This document shows positions 46,405 to 58,464 of a stretch of 64,000 bases of DNA, one piece after another. The position numbers were made by a program, and so were the translations under genes. The stretch lies in contig CM030358.1 in NCBI GenBank assembly GCA_017893485.1, positions 256,058,477 to 256,122,476 of the forward strand, read 5' to 3'. Origin of the DNA: Hemerocallis citrina (Eukaryota; Streptophyta; Magnoliopsida; Asparagales; Asphodelaceae). The notes under the pieces were generated by a model. That model was not told the origin of the DNA. It worked only from the letters and a program-made list of their open reading frames with translations, and made no database searches. Position 1 is the stretch's first letter. Each line of letters begins with the position of its first letter.

Positions 46405-46589
46405 TTTAAAACAATCCACAGATTATAAAAAGTCAGTCAGAACATTTTGAAACCTGAATTGAATACACCCCCATTAAAGTCTACTTTGCATAATATTTTG
46501 TGCCAATAATAATCAATAGCAATTTTGAAATATAGTGTAAATTATGTTAAGAGGAAAGAAAATAAAGTTGAAAGTTAACTTATTTTGTT

Positions 46590-47089
46590 GGGGAAAAATC
46601 AAGAAACCTCATAATCTTTCCCATTTAGATTAAGAAGCCCCGTAACATTTTTTTAAGCTCATTAACCTCTCTATTTCGTTAAGTATTGAATATTCTGTTA
46701 AAATCCAATTATGAAATGTCAATTTTTGCCTCTTTCTTTAATCTTTAAAACCTCTGCTATTTTTCTCATCATTCTCACTTAATTTTCAAACTTTCAAACT
46801 CATCATTCGCATGTTTGAAAAGAAAGTTTGCAAGTTTTAAAGTTAGAAAAAGGTGACTGTGAATTGTGGCAAATGATGTGTTTGCAAGTTTGAAAAAGAA
46901 GTGAGAATGATGAGTTTGCAAGTTTGAAAAATAAATGAGAATAATGGAAAAAGCAGCAGAGGTTTTAAAGATTAAATAAATGGGCAAAATGGATATTTCA
47001 TAATGGGGTTTTAACTGAATGTTAAAAACTTAATGGAATAGGGGGTTTAATGAGCAAAAAAAATGCTATGTTGTTTCTTGATTTCCCCC
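46590..47089. mobile_element. 500-bp fold-back element, probably Mutator-like
   Basis: GGGGAAAAATCAAGAAAC at the left is mirrored by GTTTCTTGATTTCCCCC at the right, with further inverted similarity inside. The flanks TATTTTGTT and TATTTTTCT match at seven of nine. The middle has repeated AAGTTTGAAAA..GAGAATGATGAGTTTGC units. Confidence 0.65.
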
Positions 47090-48360
47090 TATTTTTCTGC
47101 TAGACATGGTCAGTTTTATCTAATAATTTCCAACTAATATCAATTTCCATCATTGATTTGAGTGTGTTTGCTGCAAAATATGATTACTAACTTACGTGTT
47201 TAACCAACATCTGTATTTGTCAATATATTTGTTCACTAGAAAAACATATATATGTGAATATAGTCAGAGGATATGGGAGGTCCTATGACATAGGAGGAAT
47301 GTGCGCACCCAAAACATAATTTTCACATCCAAAATTCACGATCGCACCACCATTCAAGTTGACATATAGCAAAAGATAAATTGATGTAAATCACTACATT
47401 TAAACAAGTTTTTCTCATTCATCAAGAGGTTGTAAAATGAAGGTTATTTCAGCAATGAAACATTTATGACCTCTTAATGCATAGGCAAAACATATTAAAC
47501 TTTAATGGAATATCATCCTCTTATGTTTAATAACATGTTGAACACTTTGAACAGATTAGATTATTCACTTGGGAGGAGGGAATATGATTTTTAAGGGTGA
47601 TATATGAGAAAATTTCCTCTTATGCCACATTTTTCTTCTGTTATATCCATATCCATGCATTTGCACTCAATGGGCCATTTGTCTTTTCTTTTGGCAAAAA
47701 GGTACCATCACACATGATTTATAGGTAAGATTTTTCTTTTCTTTTCTTTTCTTTTGTTTATAGGCGTTCGATTTGATTGGTTATTGAGATGTAAAGGGTT
47801 GGAACCAGACCTGGTTTGGGTAGTGCCATGCCCAACCCACTCTTGACTTGAAAGGTAGAATTAATAACAAGACCCGCCCTAGGTTTGAAAGGGTTGGGCT
47901 ATATCAGTGGCCCTTGCTAGCGATGGGCAACTAAAACATATTTCCAAAAATTTGTAAATCATCATTTTCAAATCGTAGCCACCCTAATGGACTTTTTTTT
48001 CAAGAAAAAACTAGAATATAACCACACCGTTTCATTAAAGAGATTATAATGAAACAAACCTTGAGAACACTAGGGAATGATGAGAATTACAACCAGACAT
48101 ACAAAACGAAAACAAAAGAGATAAATAGAAGTCTTCTACATCATTGAGGACTCCCTCTAAGTCTCCCTCATCGTTCACCACAACTTCCTAATGGTTCTTC
48201 ATCAAAAGCCTAAATCCATTTAGGTGAGAGCATCCAATTGATCCATTAAACAACCATTGAACTCAACCTATTTAGGATCTCATCATCTATAAATTTGAAC
48301 GTACCATACCTTGTATGTATCAAACTCCTAAGTCAGATTCAGACTTCTTGCAGTCAAACG
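47090..48360. other. Stretch with no recognisable gene
   Basis: AT-rich, with a short (TTTTC)n tract near 47735-47756. No domain or terminal repeat seen. Confidence 0.5.
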
Positions 48361-48639
48361 TGATAGCATTCGGTTCAGTTGGAACACCTCATCTTGGCCT
48401 CAATAGATTCGATGAAATCACCTAATTGCGGGATCAAATCTCTAGCTCGATTGAAAAATTTTAGTGCCTACTCAAGAACCTCGACTCTCAGCCTCATTAT
48501 GTTGGATCCCAACGACCTCTTGGTCAAAACTACAGTCACAACCTATACACCTTTGACTAGTCAAAACTACAATCACTATCAACAATATATAGTATTTTCA
48601 CAACCTACACTACAAAGAAGAAACTCTTAGCTACGTTCA

Positions 48640-50090
48640 AAGGAGAAGAAGTCACTCTCATCCCTTGCGAATACAATGGGCAAGCAAGTGCCCTCTCTAA
48701 ACTAGCTTCCTCTTCCTTCGAAGGGTTCGATCACACAGTGCTCATCGAAGTCCTACTCAAGCCAAGCATCGAAGAGGAAGCGTCAGAGCTCATGTGCATC
48801 ATCACTCTTTAGATACCTAAAAACTGTTGGATAAAACCCTTCGTCGACTTTCTCGACAAAGGAATCCTCCTTGTTGATCCCAAAGAAGCAAGAAAGATTA
48901 GGGTAAGAGCAGAAAGATACACACTTGGCGAATGAGTCATGTACAAGCACTCCTACACTTTCATAGATGGAAAACTATACTTAAGATGCCTCTCCCCCAA
49001 GGAGGCTATGTATGCACTCAGAGATAGAAACGAAGGAATCGGTGGTGGTCACATGGGTGTAAGGTCCCTTGCGTAGAATATTCTTAATTATGGGCACTAT
49101 TGGCCGTCACTCCTTGACGATGTCCAGGAACACGTCTGCCGATGCTCCTCTTGTTAGAAGTTCTCTCCAATGTAGTGGGTGCCCCAAGCCAACCTTGGCT
49201 CCATATCGAGCCGGATCCCCCTCGCAATGTGGGGAATGGACTTACTCGAGCTGTTTTCTCCCACAACTGGATAAAGGAACTTCCTAGTGGTAGCTATTAA
49301 TTACTTTACAAAGTAGATCAAAGTGGAACCACTATCCTCCATAGCCGAGCAGAAGATTCAGCAGTTCTTTTGGAAGAACATTGTTTGCAGGTTTGGGACC
49401 CCCCTAATCCTTATCACCGACAACGGAACCAAATTTGCTACCATGGGATTCTGTAAATTCTACGCCGACCTGGGGTTCGAACAATGATTTTCTTCCATCT
49501 CACATCCCCAAACCAACTGCCAAGTTAAGAATGACAATCGACAGATCCTTGATGGCCTCAAGAAGAGGCTCGACAAAGCTCCCAAAGGATTATGGGTAGA
49601 ATAAATCATTAGTGTCCTCTGGTCCCACAAGACCATGAAGAAAACACCAACAGGAGAATCCTCATTCAGTCTCACCTTCGACTCCGAGGCACCGATCCAC
49701 TTATAGGTCGGACTACCTTTCCCTCACTTTCTCTCTTTCAATGAAGAATACAACTCAAACGACCTTCAAGGCAACCTTGACCTCATTGACGAAGTTCATG
49801 AGAAATATATACTCCGACGACGCATCTATCAAAAAAGGTGGAGAATTTCTATAAAAAGAAGGCCCGCCCAACAAACCTCATAGAGGGTGGACCTTGTTCT
49901 CCGAAAACTCGAGATCTCCAACCCACGCCAGAAGGGGAAGATCGCTCCAAACTGGAAAGGACCATACAATATCTCCAAAGTCATCCGTCCATGAGCTTAC
50001 CAACTTAAAGACCTAGGGGGAAGAAGATATCAAGGACTTGAAATGTCGAGCATCTGATGAATTTCCACGAGGGTGCTTAACACCCTCCAC
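48640..50090 (+). pseudogene. Tat-like Ty3/gypsy RNase H end and integrase, heavily decayed
   Basis: In order: LASSSFEGFDHTVLIEVLLK, then FLDKGILLVDPKEARKIRVR, then an integrase zinc region (IGGGHMGVRSL..YWPSLLDDVQEHVCRCSSC). The core pieces are PRR..FG, LITDN-like and 'HPQTNCQVKNDNRQILDGLK'. Last come LRRRIYQKRW and GKIAPNWKGPYNISKVI. This succession is typical of plant Tat-type gypsy elements. Many stops and frameshifts. No LTRs located. The Athila element begins about 200 bp downstream. Confidence 0.75.
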
Positions 50091-50291
50091 TAGAAGTAGG
50101 TTTTCAATTCACAATAAGGCTAACATCTATAACGACCAGAGTATGTAATAAAGGCTAGCCACCATCAAGACAGCCACTTACTTAGGTTTACTTTCCAATA
50201 AAACTCAGTTTTTTATTTCAAAAATTCTTGTACTACTCAATGAGTTGAGTGCTCAGCTCATTTCCCGAGCCACACCAACGAAACAAAAACT

Positions 50292-51973
50292 TGTTGTGCA
50301 ATCTAGTTATCTAAATAAACAAATCAACTAGACACAAATTAAAAACCTTGCAAGTGTACGAATCGTTTATAGAAGCGTAGTGAAAAGCAAGGGTCGATCC
50401 CACAGAGATTGTAGAAATTAACTTACTAACCAATAAAACAGAGATAAGAATCTTAAAGTTTTGTTCTAAAAGAAATGACTAGATCTAGTAGTTCTGAATC
50501 ACAAATGTCTATTAAGTAGTTGGGCTTTGATTTCCACCTGTAGTCAGTAATGCTAAGTCACCTTCTTCACTATTCTAGTTACTCATGTTCGTTCCTTTAA
50601 GGGCATGGTATCTACTCCTTAAAGTATTGTTTCCCTAGCCAAGAATTAGGCATGGTATCTACTCTAATTCGTTTCTTTCCTTAAATATTTAGCATGGTAT
50701 CTACTAAGTTGCACTTAAAGAAAACATAAGAACGATGGAAACGAACAAACACTCGAAGTTCTAGAAATTGGTATCAGATCTAGATCCTTCAAGTTGATTA
50801 AACCAAGAATCCCTAGAGATTCCTGTGTTACAAACTACGAGCACGAGATACGGGTAGTCTCTATACTCATATAACAGATTCATATTTATAATATACAAAC
50901 TTGATAATCTCAAGTTCTGTATGGCAGTCGACTTGCTGTCACTCTCAGTCGACTGCTCTTAGAACTTCTGAACAAGTTTGTATATTATAAGCCTATACCA
51001 ATACTCTCAGGTTTAATCAATAAGTAACAGAATAGCATTCAGAAGAATATAAGCATTACATAACTACGGTTTCAATCTACCCAACTATGAAATTAGTTCC
51101 ACATAATAAAACTTTTATTGACTAACAGTTTCGAATACATGATGAAAATAAAAACTAGAAAGAGAAGAAATAAACTGATGATGTTGGGCCTGAGAAGTCG
51201 ACTGCTGTCACTCAGTCGATTGGCTTGTTGCTTCAGTGTACTCGATCTCCTTCTTCTTCGATGCTGATAGAATAATCCTCTTGGTTGATGATTTGATGAT
51301 TCAGAAATTTCGTGATTCGGTCCCTTTTTGATCCCCTAGAATAACGCCTCTTGGTTGATATTTATAGAACACAGGAAGAGAATTAGGGTTTGTACTTTTT
51401 TCCAGAAAATTCTTCTTCTTTTATTTATTCCTTCCTTATTTGATCGGCGTTTTATTTCTTTCTCTTTTCTTCTTTTTTTTACTTTTCTCCTAACCACGTG
51501 CTCTTGCCAATCCCCGGTCTCTGGCTTTTATTTGTTGGAGAAGTTGTTATTCGCATATAACCTGGGTTTGGATAACTAAATCTTGCTTCGTATTTGGATG
51601 AGGATGAATCTTCGCTGTTCTTATCTTTTGACTACGCCGAATACCAGTCGACTGGTGTTGGAGTAAGTCGACTGTGCCGATCGTCTTCAACCTTTCTGTG
51701 AAGTCGACTGTTGAAGAACCAGTCGACTTATGCTTTGCAGTTCCCTGTGTATCATCCTCTCAGTCTGTATTAGCCTTGAATTTGCTTTGGTTGGCTTTTT
51801 TTAGGCTGTTTCCTATGGAAAAGAGAAAATAAGAGTAAAATACCACATATAGAGCATTTAAATGTCTAATTGCACTAAGATTATTGCTCCTAAATGTGAA
51901 TATTCTTGGGTTCATCAAATACCCCCAAACTTAGCTTTTGCTTGTCCTCAAGCAAAAAGTAAAATTATGAACA
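50292..51973 (-). repeat. 3' LTR of the Athila-type element
   Basis: Its plus-strand ends are TGTTGTGCAATC and ATTATGAACA. It carries at least seven AGTCGACT palindromes (for example 50926, 50947, 51196, 51646, 51666, 51702, 51721). Confidence 0.9.
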
Positions 51974-52939
51974 AGGGGAAAATAATAGTAGACTCAACCC
52001 ATCACACCAAGAATTCTCATTATGCAAGCATCAAAATTAAAAATATAAACAATTGCAGATAAAGTAAAAACAAGCATACCCACTTTCTCCAGTGCAATTG
52101 TCTATTCATAGCTCCCAACCCAATCACATTTGTCATGCAATTAATTATAGTTATAGTATGTAACACTCCATCTGTGATTATCCCTTTTCTCTACTACAAA
52201 CCGAGTAGCAAACTAGAAGTTTTTTTTTATTATTTTTATTTTTAATTTTTTTTTTAAGTCTCTTCTCTAAGTTGTAACTTGCATTTTTACGCGAATGCAA
52301 AACATTTGTGATGAATTCACCCGGTTACTCAACAAGTCACAAACTTTAAAGTGCTTTGCATACTCATATTTCAAGTTGCCGTTTGACGTAAAAGTAAACA
52401 TTGGTAATGAATACCCCTAGTTACTAAGCAACTCAAAACATTGGAGTAGATTGACTTTATTCATTTTTTTTAAAATTTTTTTTTTAATTTTTTTTTCGTT
52501 ATTACTCTATTTACTTGAACTCTGTTTAGGACTAGATCAAAGATGATAATCACGAGAAAGAACTTCACATCTGTTTTTTTATGTATAATCGCATGACTCA
52601 TACAATTTTGTAAGGAATTATGAAACTCAACAATCCTAAAGTAAATAAGTATCATTACTCTTACTTTATAAGAAATTGTTTATCCAAAAAAAAAAAATCA
52701 AAAGACTCCAAATGTAAATAACTACCCCCAAACTTAGATGGAACATTGTCCTCAATGTTCGCACAAAACTTAAAGTATAGGCATGTGTTACCAACTAGTT
52801 TGAAGGAAAGAAAATAAAGTAAAGAAATAAAGAAATGATTAAAGAAATAAATAAATAGAGAGTGTAAGTACTCCCCTGAAAAATTGGGTTACCTCCCAAT
52901 AAGCGCTGTGTTTTCTGTCTTCAGCTAGACTTGATGAGT
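51974..52939 (-). other. Non-coding spacer between pol and 3' LTR
   Basis: The position where Athila elements often carry an envelope-like gene. Only AT-rich sequence is seen here. A TAAGTTTGGGGGTAG-type purine block lies near 52730 on the minus strand and could be a polypurine-tract relic. Confidence 0.6.
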
Positions 52940-55900
52940 TCATGTAATGTATTGAATGGTTTGAAGATTCACATCCTCCTCTTTCACCTCTATACTCATC
53001 TCAATGTACGGCTTCGCCCTATGCCCGTTCACCTTGAATGTTTGATTTTTCTCTTTGCTATGAACCTCCAATGCACCATGTGGAAACACTTTTGTAACAA
53101 TGTATGAGCCATACCATCGTGACATAAGCTTGCCTGGAAAGAGTCTTAATCTTGAGTTGTATATTAATACCTTCTGTCCTTCATAAAACTCCTTCCTTGC
53201 TAGCTGTTTATCATGGTACATCTTGGTCCTTTCTTTGTACAACTTTGCATTTTCATATGCGTCGTGCCTCAACTCTTCAAGCTCGTTCAGTTGCAATCTT
53301 CTTTTGTCACCTGCTTGTTTCATATCAAAATTGAACCTTTTGATGGCCCAATAGGCTTTGTGTTCCAACTCCACTGGCAGATGACAAGCTTTTCTAAAAA
53401 CCAAACGGTATGGTGACATGCCGATGGGTGTCTTGTATGCCGTTCGGTAGGCCCATAATGCATCATTCAAGCGTAGCGACCAATCCTTTCTCCTTGTATT
53501 TACTGTCTTTTCCAAAATGCTCTTGATCTCTCTGTTGCTAATCTCCACCTGCCCACTGGTTTGAGGATGATATGGAGTACCCACTCTATGTGTAATCCCA
53601 TATTTCTTCATCAAAGAAGCAAATGGAAAATTATTGAAGTGACTCCCTCCATCACTAATTATTGCTCGTGGTGTACCAAACCTAGTGAAGATGTTTTCCT
53701 GCAAAAACTTGACAACAACTTTGTGATCATTAGTTTTTGAGGGGACAGCCTCGACCCATTTAGACACATAATCCACACCCACAAGAATGTATAAATAACC
53801 AAATGAGTTAGGAAAGGGACCCATGAAGTCAATTCCCCAAACATCAAAAAGCTCGATTACTTGGATGTTTTGCAGTGGCATTTGATTTCTAGAAGAGATG
53901 TTGCCTGTCTTTTGGCATTTGTCACAAGTCCTGCAAAAAGAAAAAGCATCTTTGAATACATTAGGCCAATAAAAACCAGATTGTAATACCTTAAGTGCTG
54001 TTCTTTTCGGTCCAAAGTGTCCTCCACATGCATATTGGTGGCAATGTTGTAGAATACTCATTTGCTCTTCTTCTGCCACACATCTTCTTATAATTTGATC
54101 CGGGCAGAATTTGAACAAATAAGGATCATCCCAATAATAGTGCTTGCACATGGCCACCAGTCTCTTTCTTTCCTGAATTGTCATACCTGGAGGGAAAACA
54201 TGAGCAGTGAGATAATTTACAATATCTGCAAACCATGGAAGTTGTATATTTATTTCAAATAAATTTTCATCTGGGAAATTTTCATTAAGTGGGGGCACAA
54301 TTCTTTCTTCCTCCTGTAGTAATCTGGACATGTGATCTGCCACAACATTGTCACTTTCTTTCTTGTCTCTAATCTCAAGATCGAATTCTTGATGCAACAG
54401 CATCCATCTGATCAACCTAGGCTTAGCATCCTTTTTAGCAAACAAATATCTCAAAGCAGCATGGTCAGTAAAAACAATGACTTTAGAACCAACCAAATAT
54501 GATCTAAACTTCTCTACAGCAAAAATGACAGCTAACATTTCTTTTTCAGTAGTGGAATAATTCAGCTGTGCATCATTTAAAGTTCGAGAAGCATAGTAAA
54601 TAACATGGAGTACCTTATTGATTTTCTGACCTAAAACAGCTCCCAAAGCATAATCACTTGCATCACACATAAGCTTGAAAGGATGGTTCCAATCTGGTGC
54701 CATGACAATAGGTGCAGAAATGAGAAGATTTTTCAATGTAATAAAAGCATTTGTGCATTCTTCTGTCCATGCAAACTCAACATCCTTAGCCAACAATTCA
54801 CAAAGGGGTATGGAGATTTTTGAGAAATATTTTATAAATCTTCTATAGAACCCTGCATGTCCAAGAAAACTCCTAACACCCTTGACTGTAGTAGGAGGGG
54901 ATAGCTTTGATATGATGTCAATTTTTGCCTTGTCCACCTCTATGCCCCTTTTTGACACCACATGTCCCAAGACAATACCTTGTTGTACCATAAAATGGCA
55001 CTTTTCCCAATTCAGCACTAAATTGTATTCTTCACATCTCTTAAGTACAAGCTGCAAATGGTTAAGGCATTCATCAAAACAAGATCCAAAAACACTAAAA
55101 TCATCCATAATTACCTCGATGAACCTTTCCACCATGTCTGAAAATATACTCATCATGCATCTCTGAAATGTAGCTGGTGCGTTGCACAATCCAAAGGGCA
55201 TCCTCATGTATGCAAAAGTACCAAAAGGACATGTAAAAGTGGTTTTTTCTTGATCTTCTGGAACAATAGCAATTTGATTATAGTCACTATAACCATCTAA
55301 AAAACAATAATGACTATATCCTGCTAATCTTTCTAACATTTGATCAATAAAAGGAAGAGAGAAGTGATCTTTCCTGGTTTCGTTATTCAGCTTCCTGTAG
55401 TCAATGCATACCCTCCATCCTGTGGTCACTCTAGTAGGGATAAGCTCATTCTCTTCATTCTTCACCACTGTGACTCCACTTTTCTTAGGCACCACATGTA
55501 TAAGACTCACCCATTTGCTATCTGAGATAGGGTAGATGATGCCAACATCTAATAGCTTCAAGACCTCTGTTCTTACCACTTCCTTCATGTGTGGATTAAG
55601 CCTTCTTTGTGCTTCCCTGCTAGGTTTTGCATTGTCTTCAAGAAGTATTTTATGCATGCATTTGGATGGACTTATTCCCTTGATGTCTGCAATGGTCCAA
55701 CCTATTGCACCTTTGTGTTCTCGCAGTACCCTCAGCAGCTTATCTTCTTCTTGTGCACTCAAATTTGCTGCAACTATCACTGGCAGCGTCTGGTTCTCAC
55801 CCAAATATGCATGCTTCAGATGTTCAGGCAGCGGCTTAAGCTCCACGTCTGGTGTCCTGGTAACAGTCGAGACAGTCAACTTGTTCCGTTCACCAGTCGA

Positions 55901-57292
55901 CTGGTCTGCGGAAACACAAGTGTTATCAGACACAAAATTTTCAAATGCAGGTGCAAGCTTACCTGAATATGACTTTGGAGTTTCAAGGTGATGTACTGTC
56001 TCTGCAATCCTCCAGTCATCGTATTCCTGTTCAACATGAGACAATGTTAGAGATTGTGTAATTGCGGCTTGTAGTGGTTCAATGCTATGTACCTGAAATG
56101 TTTGATCAACAATCTCCTGTACCACATCAACATTATAGCATTCATGATCATCATGTGGTAATTTTAGTGTATCAAACATTTTAAATTCAACATTTTCTCC
56201 ATTTATTTTCATACTTATAATACCCTTTTTAACACAAATTTTTATATCAGCCGTACTCATAAAGGGCCTACCTAAAATGATCGGTAAAGAAGATGGCATT
56301 GAAGAGTCCTCCATATCCAACACAACAAAATCTGCAGGCAAAATAAAATCATTTACCTGAACTAGGACATCTTCCAAAATACCTCTAGGTCTTTTGATGC
56401 TGCAATCAGCCAACTGCAAAGTGATGGATGTTGGTTTGAGTTCCCCCAATCCTAGCTTTTCGTAAACAGAATAAGGAAGAAGATTGATGCTTGCCCCCAA
56501 GTCTAGCAGTGCCTTTTCAAAAAAATTCTCACCAACACTGCAAGGAATGGTAAAACTACATGGGTCCTTCAATTTAGGAGGTAATTTTCTTAACAAAACG
56601 ACGCTCACTTCCTCTGTCAAGACCACATCCTCCCTAACCTGAAATGTTCTTTTGTGAGTACAATATTCTTTCAAAAATTTGGCATAAGAAGGAATTTGTT
56701 TAATAGCATCAAGTAGGGGGATATTAATTTCTACCTTTCTGAGAGTTTCAAAGATATCAAATAAATGTTGTTCTTTCTTTTGCTTGACTAACCTTTGAAG
56801 AAATGGTGGCAAAACTGTCCTTTCTTTTTCACTTACCTTATTGGAACCCAAAACTTTTGATGGTTGTGTATCTGCATCGTCTGCGTGTGTTCCAACCTTG
56901 TTGTCAATTGTCTTACCACTTCTCAGAGTTGTTACTGATTTGAGCTGTTCTTGGCCTCTAGGGTTTGGTATGGTTTGTGAAGGGAGTTCTCCTGCCTTTC
57001 TTTCACTTAACTCCTTCGTAATTTGCCCGATTTGAGTTTCCAATTTCTGAATTACCTGCCCTTGTTGGTTGCTTGTTTGATGTTGTTGTTGGAGCAATTG
57101 AAGAACGGTGGATTCAAAATCCAACTTCTTCTGTTCTTGAACTGGCCGATCAAACCCACTTCCCATCTGGAAGTTCCGTGCATGTCCTTGTGAAGATTGA
57201 GTGCCTTGATTGTTGCTCCATGAGAAATTTTGGTGGTTCCTCCACCCTGGGTTGTATGTGTTCGAGAAGGGGTTGTTCTTTGGTGGAAACAC
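52940..57292 (-). CDS. pol: Athila-type pol polyprotein (protease, RT, RNase H, integrase)
   Basis: 1450-aa uninterrupted frame. The N-terminal part is the end of gag ([15 protein letters not shown]). The protease has D264 in LLDLGAS and the flap-side ILGRPF (339-344). The reverse transcriptase has FLDGYSDY (664-671) and IMDD (728-731). RNase H has DASDYALG (877), TEKE (915) and TDHAAL (942). The integrase zinc region is at about 1083-1126. The integrase core has D1155, D1214 and E1250 with a 35-residue D-E gap. All visible catalytic residues are kept, so the enzymes could be functional. Translation would have to pass a stop just upstream, between gag and this frame. The frame is only a few stop-free codons longer than the family norm. 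Confidence 0.93.
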   Translation of the reverse strand: MFPPKNNPFSNTYNPGWRNHQNFSWSNNQGTQSSQGHARNFQMGSGFDRPVQEQKKLDFESTVLQLLQQQHQTSNQQGQVIQKLETQIGQITKELSERKAGELPSQTIPNPRGQEQLKSVTTLRSGKTIDNKVGTHADDADTQPSKVLGSNKVSEKERTVLPPFLQRLVKQKKEQHLFDIFETLRKVEINIPLLDAIKQIPSYAKFLKEYCTHKRTFQVREDVVLTEEVSVVLLRKLPPKLKDPCSFTIPCSVGENFFEKALLDLGASINLLPYSVYEKLGLGELKPTSITLQLADCSIKRPRGILEDVLVQVNDFILPADFVVLDMEDSSMPSSLPIILGRPFMSTADIKICVKKGIISMKINGENVEFKMFDTLKLPHDDHECYNVDVVQEIVDQTFQVHSIEPLQAAITQSLTLSHVEQEYDDWRIAETVHHLETPKSYSGKLAPAFENFVSDNTCVSADQSTGERNKLTVSTVTRTPDVELKPLPEHLKHAYLGENQTLPVIVAANLSAQEEDKLLRVLREHKGAIGWTIADIKGISPSKCMHKILLEDNAKPSREAQRRLNPHMKEVVRTEVLKLLDVGIIYPISDSKWVSLIHVVPKKSGVTVVKNEENELIPTRVTTGWRVCIDYRKLNNETRKDHFSLPFIDQMLERLAGYSHYCFLDGYSDYNQIAIVPEDQEKTTFTCPFGTFAYMRMPFGLCNAPATFQRCMMSIFSDMVERFIEVIMDDFSVFGSCFDECLNHLQLVLKRCEEYNLVLNWEKCHFMVQQGIVLGHVVSKRGIEVDKAKIDIISKLSPPTTVKGVRSFLGHAGFYRRFIKYFSKISIPLCELLAKDVEFAWTEECTNAFITLKNLLISAPIVMAPDWNHPFKLMCDASDYALGAVLGQKINKVLHVIYYASRTLNDAQLNYSTTEKEMLAVIFAVEKFRSYLVGSKVIVFTDHAALRYLFAKKDAKPRLIRWMLLHQEFDLEIRDKKESDNVVADHMSRLLQEEERIVPPLNENFPDENLFEINIQLPWFADIVNYLTAHVFPPGMTIQERKRLVAMCKHYYWDDPYLFKFCPDQIIRRCVAEEEQMSILQHCHQYACGGHFGPKRTALKVLQSGFYWPNVFKDAFSFCRTCDKCQKTGNISSRNQMPLQNIQVIELFDVWGIDFMGPFPNSFGYLYILVGVDYVSKWVEAVPSKTNDHKVVVKFLQENIFTRFGTPRAIISDGGSHFNNFPFASLMKKYGITHRVGTPYHPQTSGQVEISNREIKSILEKTVNTRRKDWSLRLNDALWAYRTAYKTPIGMSPYRLVFRKACHLPVELEHKAYWAIKRFNFDMKQAGDKRRLQLNELEELRHDAYENAKLYKERTKMYHDKQLARKEFYEGQKVLIYNSRLRLFPGKLMSRWYGSYIVTKVFPHGALEVHSKEKNQTFKVNGHRAKPYIEMSIEVKEEDVNLQTIQYIT

Positions 57293-57362
57293 TCCTTATC
57301 CCACATAGTTTGCATGCTCCTGATCTGTGAAAGAAGACATGGGACATGTATCAGTCGTATGA

Positions 57363-58340
57363 TCAAAATGAGAACAAATTGCACAAATTTCTTTTGTTTG
57401 ATTTTTTTACACTGCCCATTGTTGTCATTGCATTAACAAGCATATCAATTTTTTTGTTCATGTTTACCATTTCTAATTGTATGTTATTACTACCAGAAAT
57501 TTCGTAAACTCCCTGTTTTTTAGAAATGCCTCTTCCCCTTGTTGAGAATTGCTGTGAATTCTCGCTGAGTTCTTCAAATAATTCAATGGCCTCCTCACCA
57601 CTTTTCCTCATCAAGATCCCGTTGCACGCTGAATCCACAATTGCCTTGTTAGTATCATTTAAACTCTCATAAAATGCTTGTACCTGATAATCTTTAGGCA
57701 TGTTGTGCGTAGAACACTTGAGAAGCTTGTTCTTGAAGTCCTTCCATGCTTCGAAGAATAAATCTCCATCTTTTTGTTGGAATAGTTGAATCTTCCTTTT
57801 CAGTTGTTTGGTCTTCTGGGCTGGAAAGAATTCTTTCAAGAATTTTGTTGCCAATTGCTCCCATGAATTAATTGATCCTGGTTCCAAAGAATTATACCAC
57901 AATTTAGCATTAAGTTTTAAGGAAAATGGAAACAAGATTAACCTGATTTGTTCAGGGGTAAGCCCTTGGACGCTTTGTGTTCTGCAAAGATCAAAGAAGT
58001 CTTGCAGATGGAGGTGAGGCTCCTCGTCTGGTTTGCCACTAAAGTGGGGAACCATGCTAAGTAATTGGGGAGATAGATGCATATTCCATGTGACATTAGG
58101 TTGATAAGCAATGCAGGAGGGTTGCTCAATATTCTTAGGCGTGAATTTGTCCTGCATTGGTACTCGATTTGGTACTTCCTCAGCCATTGTTGCTTGTGAA
58201 TTGGGTCTCTGTGCAGTTGCCTGGTTCCTTGTAGCAGTCGACTGGTTGGTTGCAGACAGCCGACCTAGTCTGTGCAGAGTGCGTTCTATTTCCGCGTCAA
58301 TAGGTAGTAGCTCTGGACGAAGTGATCGCCTTCCGTGCAT
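57363..58340 (-). CDS. gag: Athila-type gag
   Basis: 325-aa frame starting MHGRRSLRPELLPIDAEIER. It contains the retrotransposon gag (capsid-like) domain from about residue 95 (VPHFSGKPDEEPHLHLQDFF) to about 250 (SLNDTNKAIVDSACNG). Gag packages element RNA in cytoplasmic particles. The last codons (KKSNKRNLCNLFSF) follow a run of A. In the next frame the expected zinc knuckle CAICSHFDHTTDTC and SSFTDQEHANYVG appear, ended by TAA before the pol frame. A frameshift and a stop therefore separate gag from pol. Confidence 0.9.
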   Translation of the reverse strand: MHGRRSLRPELLPIDAEIERTLHRLGRLSATNQSTATRNQATAQRPNSQATMAEEVPNRVPMQDKFTPKNIEQPSCIAYQPNVTWNMHLSPQLLSMVPHFSGKPDEEPHLHLQDFFDLCRTQSVQGLTPEQIRLILFPFSLKLNAKLWYNSLEPGSINSWEQLATKFLKEFFPAQKTKQLKRKIQLFQQKDGDLFFEAWKDFKNKLLKCSTHNMPKDYQVQAFYESLNDTNKAIVDSACNGILMRKSGEEAIELFEELSENSQQFSTRGRGISKKQGVYEISGSNNIQLEMVNMNKKIDMLVNAMTTMGSVKKSNKRNLCNLFSF

Positions 58341-58440
58341 TCACCAAAATCCTGTAACCTAAAAGAGAAAATATTTATCAATAAAAGAAAAGAAAAATAA
58401 AAGAAAAGATTTACCGATTTGTAAGTTAAAATACTAACAA

Positions 58441-58458
58441 TCCCCGGCAGCGGCGCCA
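58441..58458 (-). promoter_or_regulatory. Primer-binding site (tRNA-Asp type) of the Athila element
   Basis: The minus strand reads TGGCGCCGCTGCCGGGGA six bases after the 5' LTR, the usual Athila primer site. Confidence 0.85.
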
Positions 58459-58464
58459 AAAACT

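Larger units (their letters stand above)
38143..46473 (+). mobile_element. PIF/Harbinger DNA transposon containing three nested insertions
   Basis: Terminal inverted repeats GGGAGGTGTATTCAATT and (right, inverted) TGGGGGTGTATTCAATT lie between TTA duplications (38140-38142 and 46474-46476), as in PIF/Harbinger. It encodes a DDE transposase in pieces. Removing the nested LTR-like element (with its duplicated GGTGG) leaves about 3.5 kb, a normal Harbinger size. It begins 20 bp from the chromovirus. Confidence 0.88.

Noticed and set aside
46590..47089. Tandem AAGTTTGAAAA units as an independent satellite
   Set aside because: Better explained as the interior of the fold-back element.
55536..55991. 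151-aa plus-strand frame
   Set aside because: Antisense shadow of the Athila pol frame.
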